From assembly GCA_009692825.1 (NCBI GenBank), contig SHYL01000005.1, positions 1 to 45,596 on the forward strand: DNA of 45,596 nucleotides, in the 5' to 3' direction. Position numbers and translations under genes: made by a program. Positions 34,978-43,942 of the stretch are shown one piece after another. The notes under the pieces were generated by a model that ran no database searches, was not told where the DNA came from, and saw only the letters and a program-made list of their open reading frames with translations. Origin of the DNA: Dehalococcoidia bacterium (lineage in GTDB: Bacteria; Chloroflexota; Dehalococcoidia; SHYB01; SHYL01). Every line of letters begins with the position of its first letter. Positions within the stretch are counted from its first letter, which is position 1.

Positions 34978-35484
34978 TCACCATGTTCTGTGCGTAAGCA
35001 TCCCAGCCACTACGCTCGGGCTGAGCCATGTGATATCCGCAAGCCTGACCACCAAATCCTCGAACGCTTCAAGACGTATCCTGTTCGTGGCAAGCGCCTC
35101 GGTTATTACGCCTGGCATCCCGACACATTGCACTCCCATCGCTCGGGCCATCCCCCTTACCTCTTTGTCGTCGGCAATCAATCGCTGTCTTTTATCTTTG
35201 GCGAGCGCCAGCGCTTCCGCTTCACTTCGGTGCAGCCCTGTCGACCTCGCTAGTTGTTCTGCGAGGTCCTGCTCACCCCGGGACAGACGCACCATCTGCA
35301 GCCAGCCTCCGTCCAGGGCTGACCTGATATAGCTCACTTCTTTTGCGCTCACTTCTACACCACGTTTGATGACCCACTCAAAGCTCGCAGGCCCGATTAT
35401 CAACGGCCCGGTTACCTCTCTGAGTAAATAAAGGCAGTCCAACTTTGCGGCAGTTATTAAAGAAGTCGAATCGGCTACGGCCAT
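34978..35484 (-). CDS. PIN-like (DUF3368) toxin
   Basis: A 168-residue protein with PIN-domain landmarks. Asp5 lies in VADSTSLITAAKL, the acidic pair is in HRSEAEALALA (Glu88/Glu90), and Asp105/Asp106 are in RLIADDKEVRGMARAMGV. The segment VGMPGVITEAL is the conserved GT-x-G-x-L-like region of DUF3368. PIN toxins are metal-dependent ribonucleases; the target is unknown. The gene is first in the unit, with the UPF0175 antitoxin behind it. No Shine-Dalgarno is visible before ATG 35484. Acidic active-site residues appear intact, so the toxin is probably functional. Confidence 0.8.
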   Translation of the reverse strand: MAVADSTSLITAAKLDCLYLLREVTGPLIIGPASFEWVIKRGVEVSAKEVSYIRSALDGGWLQMVRLSRGEQDLAEQLARSTGLHRSEAEALALAKDKRQRLIADDKEVRGMARAMGVQCVGMPGVITEALATNRIRLEAFEDLVVRLADITWLSPSVVAGMLTHRTW

Positions 35485-35592
35485 GTTTGACGTTCTGTTG
35501 TTAACATATGCATCTAATGTTATCAGACTTTTATATTTTGTACCTCATTCGTGTGTTACGTTTGCTCCTATGCCCAAAACTACATATTGTGA

Positions 35593-35598
35593 TATAAT
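35593..35598 (+). promoter_or_regulatory. -10 box of the aminotransferase-serA unit
   Basis: A perfect TATAAT, with the predicted start near 35605 and a leader of about 54 bases that contains AAGGAG before the ATG. The -35 is not convincing. The region 35485-35592 between the toxin gene and this box is A/T-rich and shows no further gene. Confidence 0.5.
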
Positions 35599-35658
35599 TC
35601 ACATGTAGAAATCCTACAATCTTTTCACTATATCAATATTCCTAAGGAGCCCAATATT

Positions 35659-36765
35659 ATGAACCTGCGCATTCCCGGTCCCACGCCTTTACCTGATGAG
35701 GTACTGCAAGCATCCGGCAAGCAGATGGTCGACCACCGCGGACCGGAATTCAAAGCCATGTTTGACCGCATTACGTCTGGCCTCAAAGAGATGTTCCAGA
35801 CCAAGAATGACGTCCTGATCCTCTCATCCTCCGGCACAGGCAGCATGGAAGCTGCCATCGCCAACACACTTTCACCTGGCGACCGTGTTCTGGCCGTATC
35901 CATCGGCGAGTTCGGCGAGCGATTTGCAGCTATCGCCACTGCCTTCGGCGCCAACGTCACCAAACTGAACTTCGCGATGGGCACACACGCCACACCTGAA
36001 GGCGTCCGCGAAGCACTTGTCAAGGATCCGTCATACAAAGCGGTACTCATCACACATAACGAGACCTCCACGGGTATCACGAACGACCTCGGCCCTATCG
36101 CCGCAGTCGTTAAGGGCGAGTTCAATAAGCTTTTCCTTGTCGATGGCATCAGTAGCGTCGGCTCCATCGAATGCAAGACTGACGAGTGGAAGCTCGACGT
36201 AGTTCTCAGCGGCTCGCAGAAGGGCTGGATGGCTGCACCAGGTCTCGCGTTCGTAGCCATGAGCCCCACAGCATGGGAAGCGAACAAGACTTCCAAGATG
36301 CCGAAATATTACTTTGACCTTGCCAAGGCTAAGATCTCAGCCGATGCTAAAGAGACGCCATGGACCCCGGCGATGTCGGTCTTCTACGCTCTGGACAAGG
36401 GCGTCGAAATCCTCAAACGCGAGGGTTACCAGAATGTCTACAAGAGACACGCCGACCTGTCTGCAAGGACGCGCAACGGTCTCAAGGCTCTTGGCCTGAA
36501 GATGGTCGCGACTGAAGACAAGTACGCCTCAAACACCGTTACGGCTGTTTATCTGCCGGAAGGCATCGAGGATGGCGCGCTTCGCAAGCACATCCAGAGC
36601 AAGTACCAGGTAGTACTAGCTGGTGGACGCGGCGCGCTGACAGGCAAGGTCTTCCGCATAGGTCACCTCGGTTACGTCACTGCAAAAGACATTGATGAAT
36701 GCATCGAAGCAGTGCGCGGCAGCCTCATAGACCTGGGCGTTAAGCTCCCTGTCAATATCAAATAA
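35659..36765 (+). CDS. Class V aminotransferase (serine-pyruvate / alanine-glyoxylate type)
   Basis: A 368-residue PLP enzyme of fold type I. It opens RIPGPTPLPDEVL, the usual start of alanine-glyoxylate/serine-pyruvate aminotransferases. SSSGTGSMEAAIAN is the phosphate-binding loop, VDGISSVGSIE carries the PLP-ring Asp, and Lys188 in SGSQKGWMAAPG binds PLP. The gene is 28 bases before serA. This suggests it makes serine or phosphoserine from the product of SerA, replacing SerC, although a role in glyoxylate metabolism is possible. AAGGAG precedes the ATG. Length is normal and motifs are intact. Confidence 0.9.
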   Translation: MNLRIPGPTPLPDEVLQASGKQMVDHRGPEFKAMFDRITSGLKEMFQTKNDVLILSSSGTGSMEAAIANTLSPGDRVLAVSIGEFGERFAAIATAFGANVTKLNFAMGTHATPEGVREALVKDPSYKAVLITHNETSTGITNDLGPIAAVVKGEFNKLFLVDGISSVGSIECKTDEWKLDVVLSGSQKGWMAAPGLAFVAMSPTAWEANKTSKMPKYYFDLAKAKISADAKETPWTPAMSVFYALDKGVEILKREGYQNVYKRHADLSARTRNGLKALGLKMVATEDKYASNTVTAVYLPEGIEDGALRKHIQSKYQVVLAGGRGALTGKVFRIGHLGYVTAKDIDECIEAVRGSLIDLGVKLPVNIK

Positions 36766-36793
36766 AAATCAAGCACAGTAAAGGAATGCCCTA

Positions 36794-38377
36794 ATGCCAA
36801 GATGGAAGATTCTGGTCAGCGACCGCATTGCTAAAGAAGGTCTCGATATGCTCACGCCTAAAGCAGACGTGGATGTCAAGACGGGACTGCCGCCTGAGGA
36901 GCTGGGCAAGATAATCGGCGACTACGACGCCCTTATCGTGCGCAGTGAGACGCAGGTGACCGCGGACATCATCAACAAGGGTAAAAACCTACAGGTGATA
37001 GGCCGCGCAGGTGTCGGCGTGGACAACATTGACGTTGATGCCGCTACCAGGCAGGGCATCACTGTTGTCAATGCGCCTACTGGCAACACGATCGCTGCCA
37101 CAGAGCATACGATGGCGCTGATCCTAGCCATGTCCCGCTTCGTAGCGCAGGCAGACGCGAGCATGCGCAAAGGTGAGTGGAACCGCGCAGCCTTCACGGG
37201 CACTGAAATCCGCGGCAAGACGCTGGGTATTATCGGTCTTGGCAAAGTCGGCATCGAAGTCGCGCGCAGGGCGAGGGCGTTCGAAATGAACATCATTGCC
37301 CACGATCCCTATGTTTCCCAGGACCATGCCACGGTCATCGGCGCAAAGCTGGTCACAATGGAAGAACTGCTCAAAGAATCTGATTACATTACCGTCCACG
37401 TCCCCCTCACATCTTCCACTACAGGCCTCATCGGCGCCAAAGAGCTGGCGACCTGCAAGAAAACTGTACGAATCATCAATGTGGCCAGGGGCGGCGTTAT
37501 AGATGAACAGGCTCTCTACGACGCGGCTGAAGCAGGCAAGATTGCAGGCGCTGCCGTAGACGTCTTTTCAAAGGAGCCCGCCAAAGACAACATTCTCGCC
37601 AAGAGCAGCAAAATCATCGTTACTCCTCACCTGGGCGCTTCCACCGCTGAAGCCCAGACAGGCGTTGCGATTGAAGTTGCGGCCCAATTCCTTGCCATGA
37701 TGGAAGGCAACCCCGCACGATACGCTGTCAACGCGCCCATGATTATGCCTGAGGCGCTCGGTGCCCTCTCACCGTTTGTAGACGTATGCGTGAAAGCAGG
37801 CAGCATCGCCATGCAGATGTGCGAAGGCCAGCCTGACCTGATAAAGATTACCTACACGGGCGAAATCGCCAAGTACGACACGACCCTGCTCAAGCCAGCG
37901 GTCATACGCGGCATACTCGGCAACTCCAGTGACATACGTGTGAATGTGATCAACGTGAACCAGGTCGTGCAGGCACGCGGTTACAAGATAGTGGAGCAGA
38001 AAGAGACCGAGTCAGACCATTACACAAGCATGATCGCAGTCGAGCTGACCACCAGTAGGAAGACTGTGATGGTAGCCGGGACGAGCACTCGCGGCGAGAC
38101 TCATATCGTTCGCCTGGATGAATACTGGTTGGACCTCACTGCACCCGGTGGATATATTCTCCTGATCCGCCATACAGATAGGCCCGGAATGATTGGAGCC
38201 GTCGGTACTGAGACCGGAAAACAGAATGCAAACATCAGCTTCATGGAAGTCGGCCGTCTGTCTCCTAAAGGCAGGGCAATCATGGCTGTAGGGCTGGATG
38301 ATGCACTTCCGGAAGCCGCTCTCAAAGGCATACGTGCCATCCCAGGGATTACTGAAGCTACAGTCGTCAAAGTCTAG
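36794..38377 (+). CDS. serA: D-3-phosphoglycerate dehydrogenase
   Basis: A 527-residue long-form SerA. The NAD domain has GIIGLGKVGIEVARR (Gly148-Gly153), the active-site Arg in NVARGGVIDEQAL near residue 232, Glu261 and His279 in TPHLGASTAEAQ. An allosteric-substrate-binding domain occupies about residues 325-445. The C-terminal ACT domain (YILLIRHTDRPGMIGAVG) usually binds serine for feedback inhibition. It oxidises 3-phosphoglycerate to 3-phosphohydroxypyruvate. It follows a class V aminotransferase gene that probably performs the next step. AAAGGAA lies before the ATG. Confidence 0.97.
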   Translation: MPRWKILVSDRIAKEGLDMLTPKADVDVKTGLPPEELGKIIGDYDALIVRSETQVTADIINKGKNLQVIGRAGVGVDNIDVDAATRQGITVVNAPTGNTIAATEHTMALILAMSRFVAQADASMRKGEWNRAAFTGTEIRGKTLGIIGLGKVGIEVARRARAFEMNIIAHDPYVSQDHATVIGAKLVTMEELLKESDYITVHVPLTSSTTGLIGAKELATCKKTVRIINVARGGVIDEQALYDAAEAGKIAGAAVDVFSKEPAKDNILAKSSKIIVTPHLGASTAEAQTGVAIEVAAQFLAMMEGNPARYAVNAPMIMPEALGALSPFVDVCVKAGSIAMQMCEGQPDLIKITYTGEIAKYDTTLLKPAVIRGILGNSSDIRVNVINVNQVVQARGYKIVEQKETESDHYTSMIAVELTTSRKTVMVAGTSTRGETHIVRLDEYWLDLTAPGGYILLIRHTDRPGMIGAVGTETGKQNANISFMEVGRLSPKGRAIMAVGLDDALPEAALKGIRAIPGITEATVVKV

Positions 38378-38395
38378 TGGTTTTCAGTACAAATT

Positions 38396-38424
38396 TTGCT
38401 CTGAAATCACGCTTGAGCTATACT
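38396..38424 (+). promoter_or_regulatory. Predicted promoter of the nitrite/sulfite reductase gene
   Basis: TTGCTC (38396-38401) and TATACT (38419-38424) are spaced exactly 17 bases apart, after the serA stop. The leader would be about 50 bases. Confidence 0.6.
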
Positions 38425-38480
38425 CTGTTGGCGAAAGTCTAGTCCGATAGTCAACAAACCTTACCCTAAGAGGAACACGA

Positions 38481-40259
38481 ATGGTACAGGCCAACCCTAA
38501 GCCTAAAGAACAGGCAGTTATCCCGATAATCACCGCCGAATTCGACGAGATGGAAGGCGAAATCAAGAAATTCCGTGCTGGAGAAACGGATGCGGCGAAA
38601 TTCCGCTCGTTCCGCCTGAAGCGCGGCACCTACGGCCAGCGCCAGCCGGATAACCAGATGATGCGCGTGAAGCTCCCGTACGGTCGTGTGACCGCTACAC
38701 AGCTCGAAGCCCTTGGCAAGATAGCCACGGAGCACGCGCCGTTTAAGCGTGGGCACTTCACCACCCGTGAAAATATTCAATACCACTTCCTGAACCTGGA
38801 CAATGTTCCTGAGATTCTCAGAACGCTTGGTGATGCTGGCCTCTCCACACGAGAAGCATGCGGTAACACCGTCCGCAACGTTACGGGATGCCCGATGTCC
38901 GGCATCTGTGGCAAAGAGCCGTTTGACGTTACGCCGTACACATCGGCGTTCGTCCGCTATTTCGTACGCCAGGATTTCGATCAGGACATGCCCCGCAAGT
39001 TCAAGACCGCCTTCTCAGGCTGCCTCGAAGACTGTGCCATCACAGGCATGCACGACCTCGGCTTCATACCTGTTATTAAGGTAGAAAATGGCGTCGAAAG
39101 AAAAGGCTTCAAGATGGTCGCCGGCGGCGGCCTTTCCATCATGGCCAGGATCGCCCCAACGGTGCGCGAGTTTGTGCCTGTCGAGGAATACCTGAAGGTC
39201 AGCGAAGCCATTATCCGTATCTTTAACCAGTCTGACGAGCTGCGCAAGAACAAGATGAAAGCTCGCATCAAGGTTCTTATAGACCGCATCGGTATTGAGA
39301 AGTTCCGCCTAATGGTCGACGAAGAGCTCAAGAAGGACTGGGCGAAGAAAGACTTCTCGCCTGAACCATGGATGTTCCACGATGACCATGACAAGATGAT
39401 CAAGCCTAAACCTGCCCCCGGGACGTATTCACGTGCCAACGGCAGTGTAGATTATGTGAAATGGTATGCGTCTAATGTCTCTCCGCAGAAGCAGGAAGGC
39501 TACAGCGCTGTTTACGTCACGCTTCCGCTTGGAGACGTGCTTGCGGAGCAGTTCAATGGCCTTGCGAAGATTGCGCGAGACTTCGGCAACGGCATCGCTA
39601 AGATAACGCCTCACCAGGATATGGTTTATACGTTTGTGCGCAACGAGTATCTTTACGATGTTTGGAAGGCGCTAGTTGAATTAGGGTTGGCCGATGATGG
39701 CGCGAACGAAATTACTGACATCACGTCATGCCCCGGCACGGAAAGCTGCTCCTTGGCGATCGCTTCTTCACGCGGCCTTGCGGCTGCGCTTAGAGAGACG
39801 CTCGTTAAGATGCAGATTGAGGATCCACTCATTCGCGAGATGCGCATAAAGATAAGCGGCTGCCCTGACTCATGCGGTCAGCACTATATCGGCGACCTTG
39901 GTTTCCAGGGCGCGTCATATAAGAGTGAGAGCGGCCACCATGTCCCGGCCTTCGAGGTATACATTGGTGGATACTTCAAGGATGGACTGCGATATGGCAA
40001 CCGGCTTGCTACTAAGCTTGCCGCAAAACGCGCTCCTGAAGGTGTGAAAGCGATTCTGAGTTTCTATCAGACTAACCGCAAAGATGGAGAGCGCTTTAGG
40101 GATTTCGTTGACCGTGTTACTCCACAGGCCTTTGAAGACCTGGTCGGAAAATTCAAGGCGATCGGTGCTCTAGGGCCCACGACGATTGACCTGCACATGG
40201 ATTGGGGAAAGACTGTTCTTTACAAGGTTGAGCGTGGTGAGGGTGAGTGCGCAGTTTAG
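38481..40259 (+). CDS. Siroheme-dependent nitrite/sulfite reductase
   Basis: A 592-residue protein with the duplicated ferredoxin-like/sulfite reductase fold. The siroheme-[4Fe-4S] ligands are Cys417 and Cys423 (CPGTESC, CX5C) and Cys461 and Cys465 (CPDSC, CX3C). The first half carries the pseudo-symmetric remnants NVTGCPMSGICG and FSGCLEDCAITGMHDLG. RGTYGQRQPDNQMMRVKLP and KRGHFTTRENIQYHFL are substrate- and cofactor-binding strands. It reduces sulfite to sulfide or nitrite to ammonia with six electrons from ferredoxin; the sequence does not let me choose. AGAGGAAC precedes ATG. It has its own promoter and terminator, so it is a single-gene unit after serA. Confidence 0.92.
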   Translation: MVQANPKPKEQAVIPIITAEFDEMEGEIKKFRAGETDAAKFRSFRLKRGTYGQRQPDNQMMRVKLPYGRVTATQLEALGKIATEHAPFKRGHFTTRENIQYHFLNLDNVPEILRTLGDAGLSTREACGNTVRNVTGCPMSGICGKEPFDVTPYTSAFVRYFVRQDFDQDMPRKFKTAFSGCLEDCAITGMHDLGFIPVIKVENGVERKGFKMVAGGGLSIMARIAPTVREFVPVEEYLKVSEAIIRIFNQSDELRKNKMKARIKVLIDRIGIEKFRLMVDEELKKDWAKKDFSPEPWMFHDDHDKMIKPKPAPGTYSRANGSVDYVKWYASNVSPQKQEGYSAVYVTLPLGDVLAEQFNGLAKIARDFGNGIAKITPHQDMVYTFVRNEYLYDVWKALVELGLADDGANEITDITSCPGTESCSLAIASSRGLAAALRETLVKMQIEDPLIREMRIKISGCPDSCGQHYIGDLGFQGASYKSESGHHVPAFEVYIGGYFKDGLRYGNRLATKLAAKRAPEGVKAILSFYQTNRKDGERFRDFVDRVTPQAFEDLVGKFKAIGALGPTTIDLHMDWGKTVLYKVERGEGECAV

Positions 40260-40284
40260 CTTAGTTATTAAATAATCGTTCGTG

Positions 40285-40319
40285 ACATGCCGTCCCGACT
40301 AGGGGCGGCATGTTTATTT
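40285..40319 (+). terminator. Rho-independent terminator
   Basis: ACATGCCGTCCC and GGGGCGGCATGT form a 12-pair stem (one G-T pair) with loop GACTA, followed by TTATTT. It closes the nitrite/sulfite reductase gene. Confidence 0.85.
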
Positions 40320-40400
40320 CCTGACGCTTCCCTTCTTTAAGGTGTTTTACACACTGCAAACCGAAAATCACGGAAAGTAATTTCACTTTCAGGAGGGGAT

Positions 40401-42125
40401 ATGAAACCCCATAAGGCGAATCTTATAAAGAGAGCGATATTTAACAGCAAATCGCTGTTTTTGTTGATGGCATCTGTAATGTTGCTCACGGTGGTATGTA
40501 CTCCATCTTATGCAAGCACATATCCCGGCAATCAGGTGGAAAGCGATACCGCTGCCGCCTCGTAGGTTAAAGACGCAAGGCCAGCTAATCAGACTTACCA
40601 GTGGAATGGAAAAGTCGTAGTTACTGAGATTGAGGGACGGCACTTTGAGTTTGTTAGAGAGTGTGATACTTGGGCACTGTTGACCAAATTGGATGAAGTC
40701 GCAAAGGAACTTGAAGCCAATATTGGTAATAAAGTAGTTATCTGGGGCAAAGTTTACACAGAGCCCACAACGTTGATGCGGCCAACCATCATGGTAGACG
40801 CAGTGTACGGCCCTAACGACTCTATGCCGCTGACGCTCGTGGCCATACCTGAATATCCATGCAAGGGCAAGCCTGAGCCTGTTTCTCCAGTTCCACCCGT
40901 AAGGGACCTCGTTACGATTGGCTTCTCACAGCTGGCAGCTAGAGGTAATCTCGTATGGGAAAATGGAAAAGCCTGTCTGGTAACTCCTCAGGGAAGAATA
41001 CATCTGAGCATTCCACTTACAAATAATCCAGCACCTAGTTCTCCTTCAGCTGACGGCAGCACAACCAATGCAAATATGGACGTGGTTGCCACAGGCAAAT
41101 GGAAAGTTGATAGCTCTCTGTTGAGCATCGCTGCTCTGAGCGTCAGGTCGTGGCCGGTAGGCGTACTGATTGGCAAAACTTGTGCAGGAACCATATCTGC
41201 CGACAAGTTGGCCGAAGGCGAAGCGGCAGCCCGCGAAACCCTCGTTTGGGCCAGCGACCAGGCTTACCTGAAAACAGAATCAGGACCCATAAGGATTAGC
41301 TTTGAAACCAATAACGACCTTGCGGCTACTTGTGGATTGAGCGATGCATTCGTAGTCGGCAGATGGAAGGTAAGCGAATCGGGTCTTTACATGTCCGTTC
41401 GCAACGTAGGAAATATGCAGCCTGACCGCAAGCCTACCCTAACTCCTCAGCCGCCTCCTTCAAGGCCTACGCTTCTGCCTGGCGAGATTGCCTCAATAGG
41501 TATACTCGTTTGGAATAACGAGCGTTCATCCTTGGAGACGTCCTCTGGGAAAATATACCTGAAGATTCCGAGTGACCAGCAAGCTGCGTTAGCGGAGTTG
41601 CAGGGGTCAGCAAACACGCCGGACGATGAGAAGCCCACGCCGATGCGCCTGAGGGTGCTGGCCGTTGGCACTTGGGGCGGCAGCAGCGGCGAGCTTGTGA
41701 TGAGCGTACGCTACTTGCAGCGCTGGCCGTCGAACGGTGCGGTGCTTTCTACAATGCCTACAGTAAGACCGGTTCCGGAACCCACTCCCATAACGATAAC
41801 TCCAGTTTCTGTTACGAGGGATGTGGGGACTCTGGTAGGTCACGTTAGCATTGGACCACTTTGCCCGGTCGAACCATGCCAGAGAGAGATAGGCGACCTC
41901 TATTCGTTACGCTCAGTGATACTGCAGTCTGAGAATGGCGCTATGACGGAGCAAAAGCTGAATGCGGACGAAAGCTTCAAGATGCTTCTGAAATCAGGCG
42001 TTTAAGTAGTGAACATAACGAACTGCGAATTCATGGGCTGCAAAACAGCTTTGCCACAGAAGGTCGAAATAAAGGCCGGAGCAGTTTCTGAGATGAAGAT
42101 TGAGATAGATACCGGGATTAGATAG
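40401..42125 (+). pseudogene. Secreted repeat protein interrupted by two nonsense codons
   Basis: A single reading frame of 575 codons from ATG 40401 (AGGAGGGG upstream) to TAG 42123-42125 contains an amber TAG at 40563-40565 (codon 55) and a TAA at 42003-42005 (codon 535). Residues 1-38 are a signal peptide: basic start, hydrophobic LFLLMASVMLLTVV, cleavage after PSYA. The mature part has three related units of about 70 residues, each opening with a LVW core (GNLVWENGKACLVTPQG, ETLVWASDQAYLKTESG, GILVWNNERSSLETSSG) and closing with a GxW...S-x-R strand, separated by Pro-rich linkers. The C-terminal domain runs from VGHVSIGPLCPVEPCQRE through codon 535 to VNITNCEFMGCKTALPQ and ends EIDTGIR. 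Sense coding on both sides of each stop shows recent decay or sequence error. Confidence 0.75.
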
Positions 42126-42147
42126 TCACTTTACCCTTGCACATTTT

Positions 42148-42185
42148 GCATAACGGCGCTTTTCAGCCCCGTTATGCTTTTCTTT
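42148..42185 (+). terminator. Rho-independent terminator
   Basis: GCATAACGG (42148-42156) pairs with CCGTTATGC (42169-42177), followed by TTTTCTTT. It lies 22 bases after the end of the broken secreted-protein gene, and its T-tract runs into the rarA -35 box. Confidence 0.8.
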
Positions 42186-42213
42186 GACTTCCACTAAAGC
42201 ACTGCTCCATAAT
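42184..42213 (+). promoter_or_regulatory. rarA promoter, leaderless geometry
   Basis: TTGACT (42184-42189) and CATAAT (42208-42213) are spaced 18 bases apart. The expected transcription start, about 7 bases after the -10, coincides with ATG 42220. Confidence 0.6.
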
Positions 42214-42219
42214 CTTGTT

Positions 42220-43575
42220 ATGAAGCAACGCATGTTTCGAGAGCAGGATTTTACGGCAGGCGTACCAGACCAGAATGCGCCGCTCGCCGCACGTATGCGT
42301 CCCAGGACGTTCGATGAACTCGTCGGGCAGGAGCATATTGTTGGACCAGGAAAGGTTCTGCGTAAGAGCATCGAGTCCGACCAGATACCGTCGATGATTC
42401 TGTGGGGTCCTCCTGGAAGCGGTAAGACCACACTTGCGCTTCTCATCGCAACAATGACCTCCTCAGACTTTCAGATGGTTAGTGCTGTTATATCGGGCGT
42501 TGCAGACCTCAGGAAAATCATCCGGCTAGCTAAGGAGCGTAAGCTCAAAGGCGGCCAAACAATTCTCTTCATCGACGAGATCCACCGTTTCAATAAGGCA
42601 CAGCAGGACGTTATTCTTCCGCATGTTGAGGACGGGACTGTTGTATTGATAGGCGCCACAACCGAGAACCCATCATTCGAAGTCATATCGCCGCTTCTTT
42701 CCCGCTCGCGCGTCTATGTTCTCAAGGCGCTTACCGATGAGCAAATCCGCGCGATTATCGAGCGTGCGGTTCATGATGAGGTGAGGGGTCTCGGAAAACA
42801 AAACCTGTCGGTTTCAGAAGACGCTATGAGTGCGCTTCTGCGGCTTGCGAATGGAGACGCCCGCTCCGCGCTCAATATCCTAGAGTTAGCCGCTTCCGCT
42901 ACCACCGTCGATACTGGAGGAAAGCGTCATTTGGAAGTAACGACTGTCGAAGACGCGGCCCAGCGCAAGTCTACTCAGTACGACCGCGCCGGCGACCAGC
43001 ACTACGACACCATTTCCGCATTCATCAAATCTGTGCGCGGTTCCGACCCTGACGCCGCTATATATTGGCTGGCGCGTATGCTCGAATCCGGCGAAGACCT
43101 TATGTTTGTTGCCCGGCGCATCGTCATATTGGCTTCCGAGGACATTGGTTTAGCTGATCCGCAGGCGTTATTAGTTGCCGTGGCGGCACAGCAAGCCGCG
43201 CATTTCATAGGTCTCCCGGAAGCAGTCCTTCCTCTCGCTGAGGCCACGATTTATCTTGCTACTGCTCCCAAGAGTAACTCGGCGTATGCCGCCTATAACA
43301 AAGCTAAAGAGGACGTAGCCGGTACCCGCGATGACCCTGTCCCAATGCACCTTCGCAACGCTTCAACTTCTTTGATGCGCGGCCTGGGATACGACAAAGA
43401 CTATAAGTATGCCCATGACTATGCTGGGCATATCGTTGAGCAGCAGTTTCTGCCTGATAACCTCAAAGGGAAACAATACTTTATGCTTGGCGCAGAAGGC
43501 CACGAAAGATTTATCAAAGAGCGCTTAGAGCAGTGGTATCAGGCGAAAAAGTCTTCTTTGCCTGACCCTAAATAG
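42220..43575 (+). CDS. rarA: AAA+ ATPase RarA/MgsA (replication-associated recombination protein A)
   Basis: About 452 residues. RPRTFDELVGQEHIVGPGK precedes Walker A GPPGSGKT (about residues 63-70). Walker B with sensor is LFIDEIHRFNKAQQD, then IGATTENPSFEVISPLLSRS gives sensor 1 and the arginine finger. The C-terminal MgsA-type tetramerisation region includes DPDAAIYWLARMLESGEDLM and LGYDKDYKYAHDY. RarA acts at stalled replication forks. A TTG at 42184 would lie within the -35 box, so ATG 42220 (or ATG 42232) is chosen; no Shine-Dalgarno is present, consistent with a leaderless mRNA. Confidence 0.94.
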   Translation: MKQRMFREQDFTAGVPDQNAPLAARMRPRTFDELVGQEHIVGPGKVLRKSIESDQIPSMILWGPPGSGKTTLALLIATMTSSDFQMVSAVISGVADLRKIIRLAKERKLKGGQTILFIDEIHRFNKAQQDVILPHVEDGTVVLIGATTENPSFEVISPLLSRSRVYVLKALTDEQIRAIIERAVHDEVRGLGKQNLSVSEDAMSALLRLANGDARSALNILELAASATTVDTGGKRHLEVTTVEDAAQRKSTQYDRAGDQHYDTISAFIKSVRGSDPDAAIYWLARMLESGEDLMFVARRIVILASEDIGLADPQALLVAVAAQQAAHFIGLPEAVLPLAEATIYLATAPKSNSAYAAYNKAKEDVAGTRDDPVPMHLRNASTSLMRGLGYDKDYKYAHDYAGHIVEQQFLPDNLKGKQYFMLGAEGHERFIKERLEQWYQAKKSSLPDPK

Positions 43576-43612
43576 CTCTTCTCGAAAAGATTCCGCTAAA
43601 ATTACGTTTGAT

Positions 43613-43891
43613 ATGCAGGAAATCGTTCTCGGCGGAATAGTCTCAGGCTTGCTTGGTCTCATGGTGGGACTGTTTGTGTCCGGACTCGTTGGGCTCACAT
43701 TCCACAACCTGAGCCAGGTTGGGAAAGCGGTCATTGCCAGCTTCGTCAGCCTCACCCTAGTTATCATCAGCGGCGTAATGACGGGCGGTATTCTCTCTGT
43801 CGTCATTGGGCTATTGCTGTGGCTCTTTCTGTCCGTTATCGCTACGGCGATGGTTGGCTTCGCTTATCGCGCGATGAGCGATGAAAAATAG
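43613..43891 (+). CDS. Small membrane protein, unknown function
   Basis: A 92-residue protein, nearly all hydrophobic. Helices lie at about 5-30, 39-55 and 58-85, and the C-terminal end is polar (YRAMSDEK). Gly-rich helices (GGIVSGLLGLMVGLFVSGLVG) could pack tightly. ATG 43613 lies 10 bases after TAAAAT (43597-43602) and lacks a Shine-Dalgarno, so the mRNA may be leaderless. It follows rarA by 37 bases. The gene at 25249 codes for a protein of similar size and composition. The family was not recognised. Confidence 0.7.
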   Translation: MQEIVLGGIVSGLLGLMVGLFVSGLVGLTFHNLSQVGKAVIASFVSLTLVIISGVMTGGILSVVIGLLLWLFLSVIATAMVGFAYRAMSDEK

Positions 43892-43902
43892 ATTACATAA
43901 CG

Positions 43903-43939
43903 CAATATTAGCACGTGGATTAGCCGAGTGCTAATATTG
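43903..43939 (+). promoter_or_regulatory. CIRCE element (HrcA operator)
   Basis: TTAGCACGT, nine bases, GAGTGCTAA at 43908-43934 matches the CIRCE consensus with two mismatches in the left arm and none in the right. A longer perfect 12-base inverted repeat, CAATATTAGCAC and GTGCTAATATTG, spans 43903-43939. It lies just upstream of the groES-groEL promoter. Confidence 0.9.
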
Positions 43940-43942
43940 CCC

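Noticed and set aside
42184-42219. TTG start for rarA
   Set aside because: The TTG is part of the predicted -35 box and would lie upstream of the transcription start.
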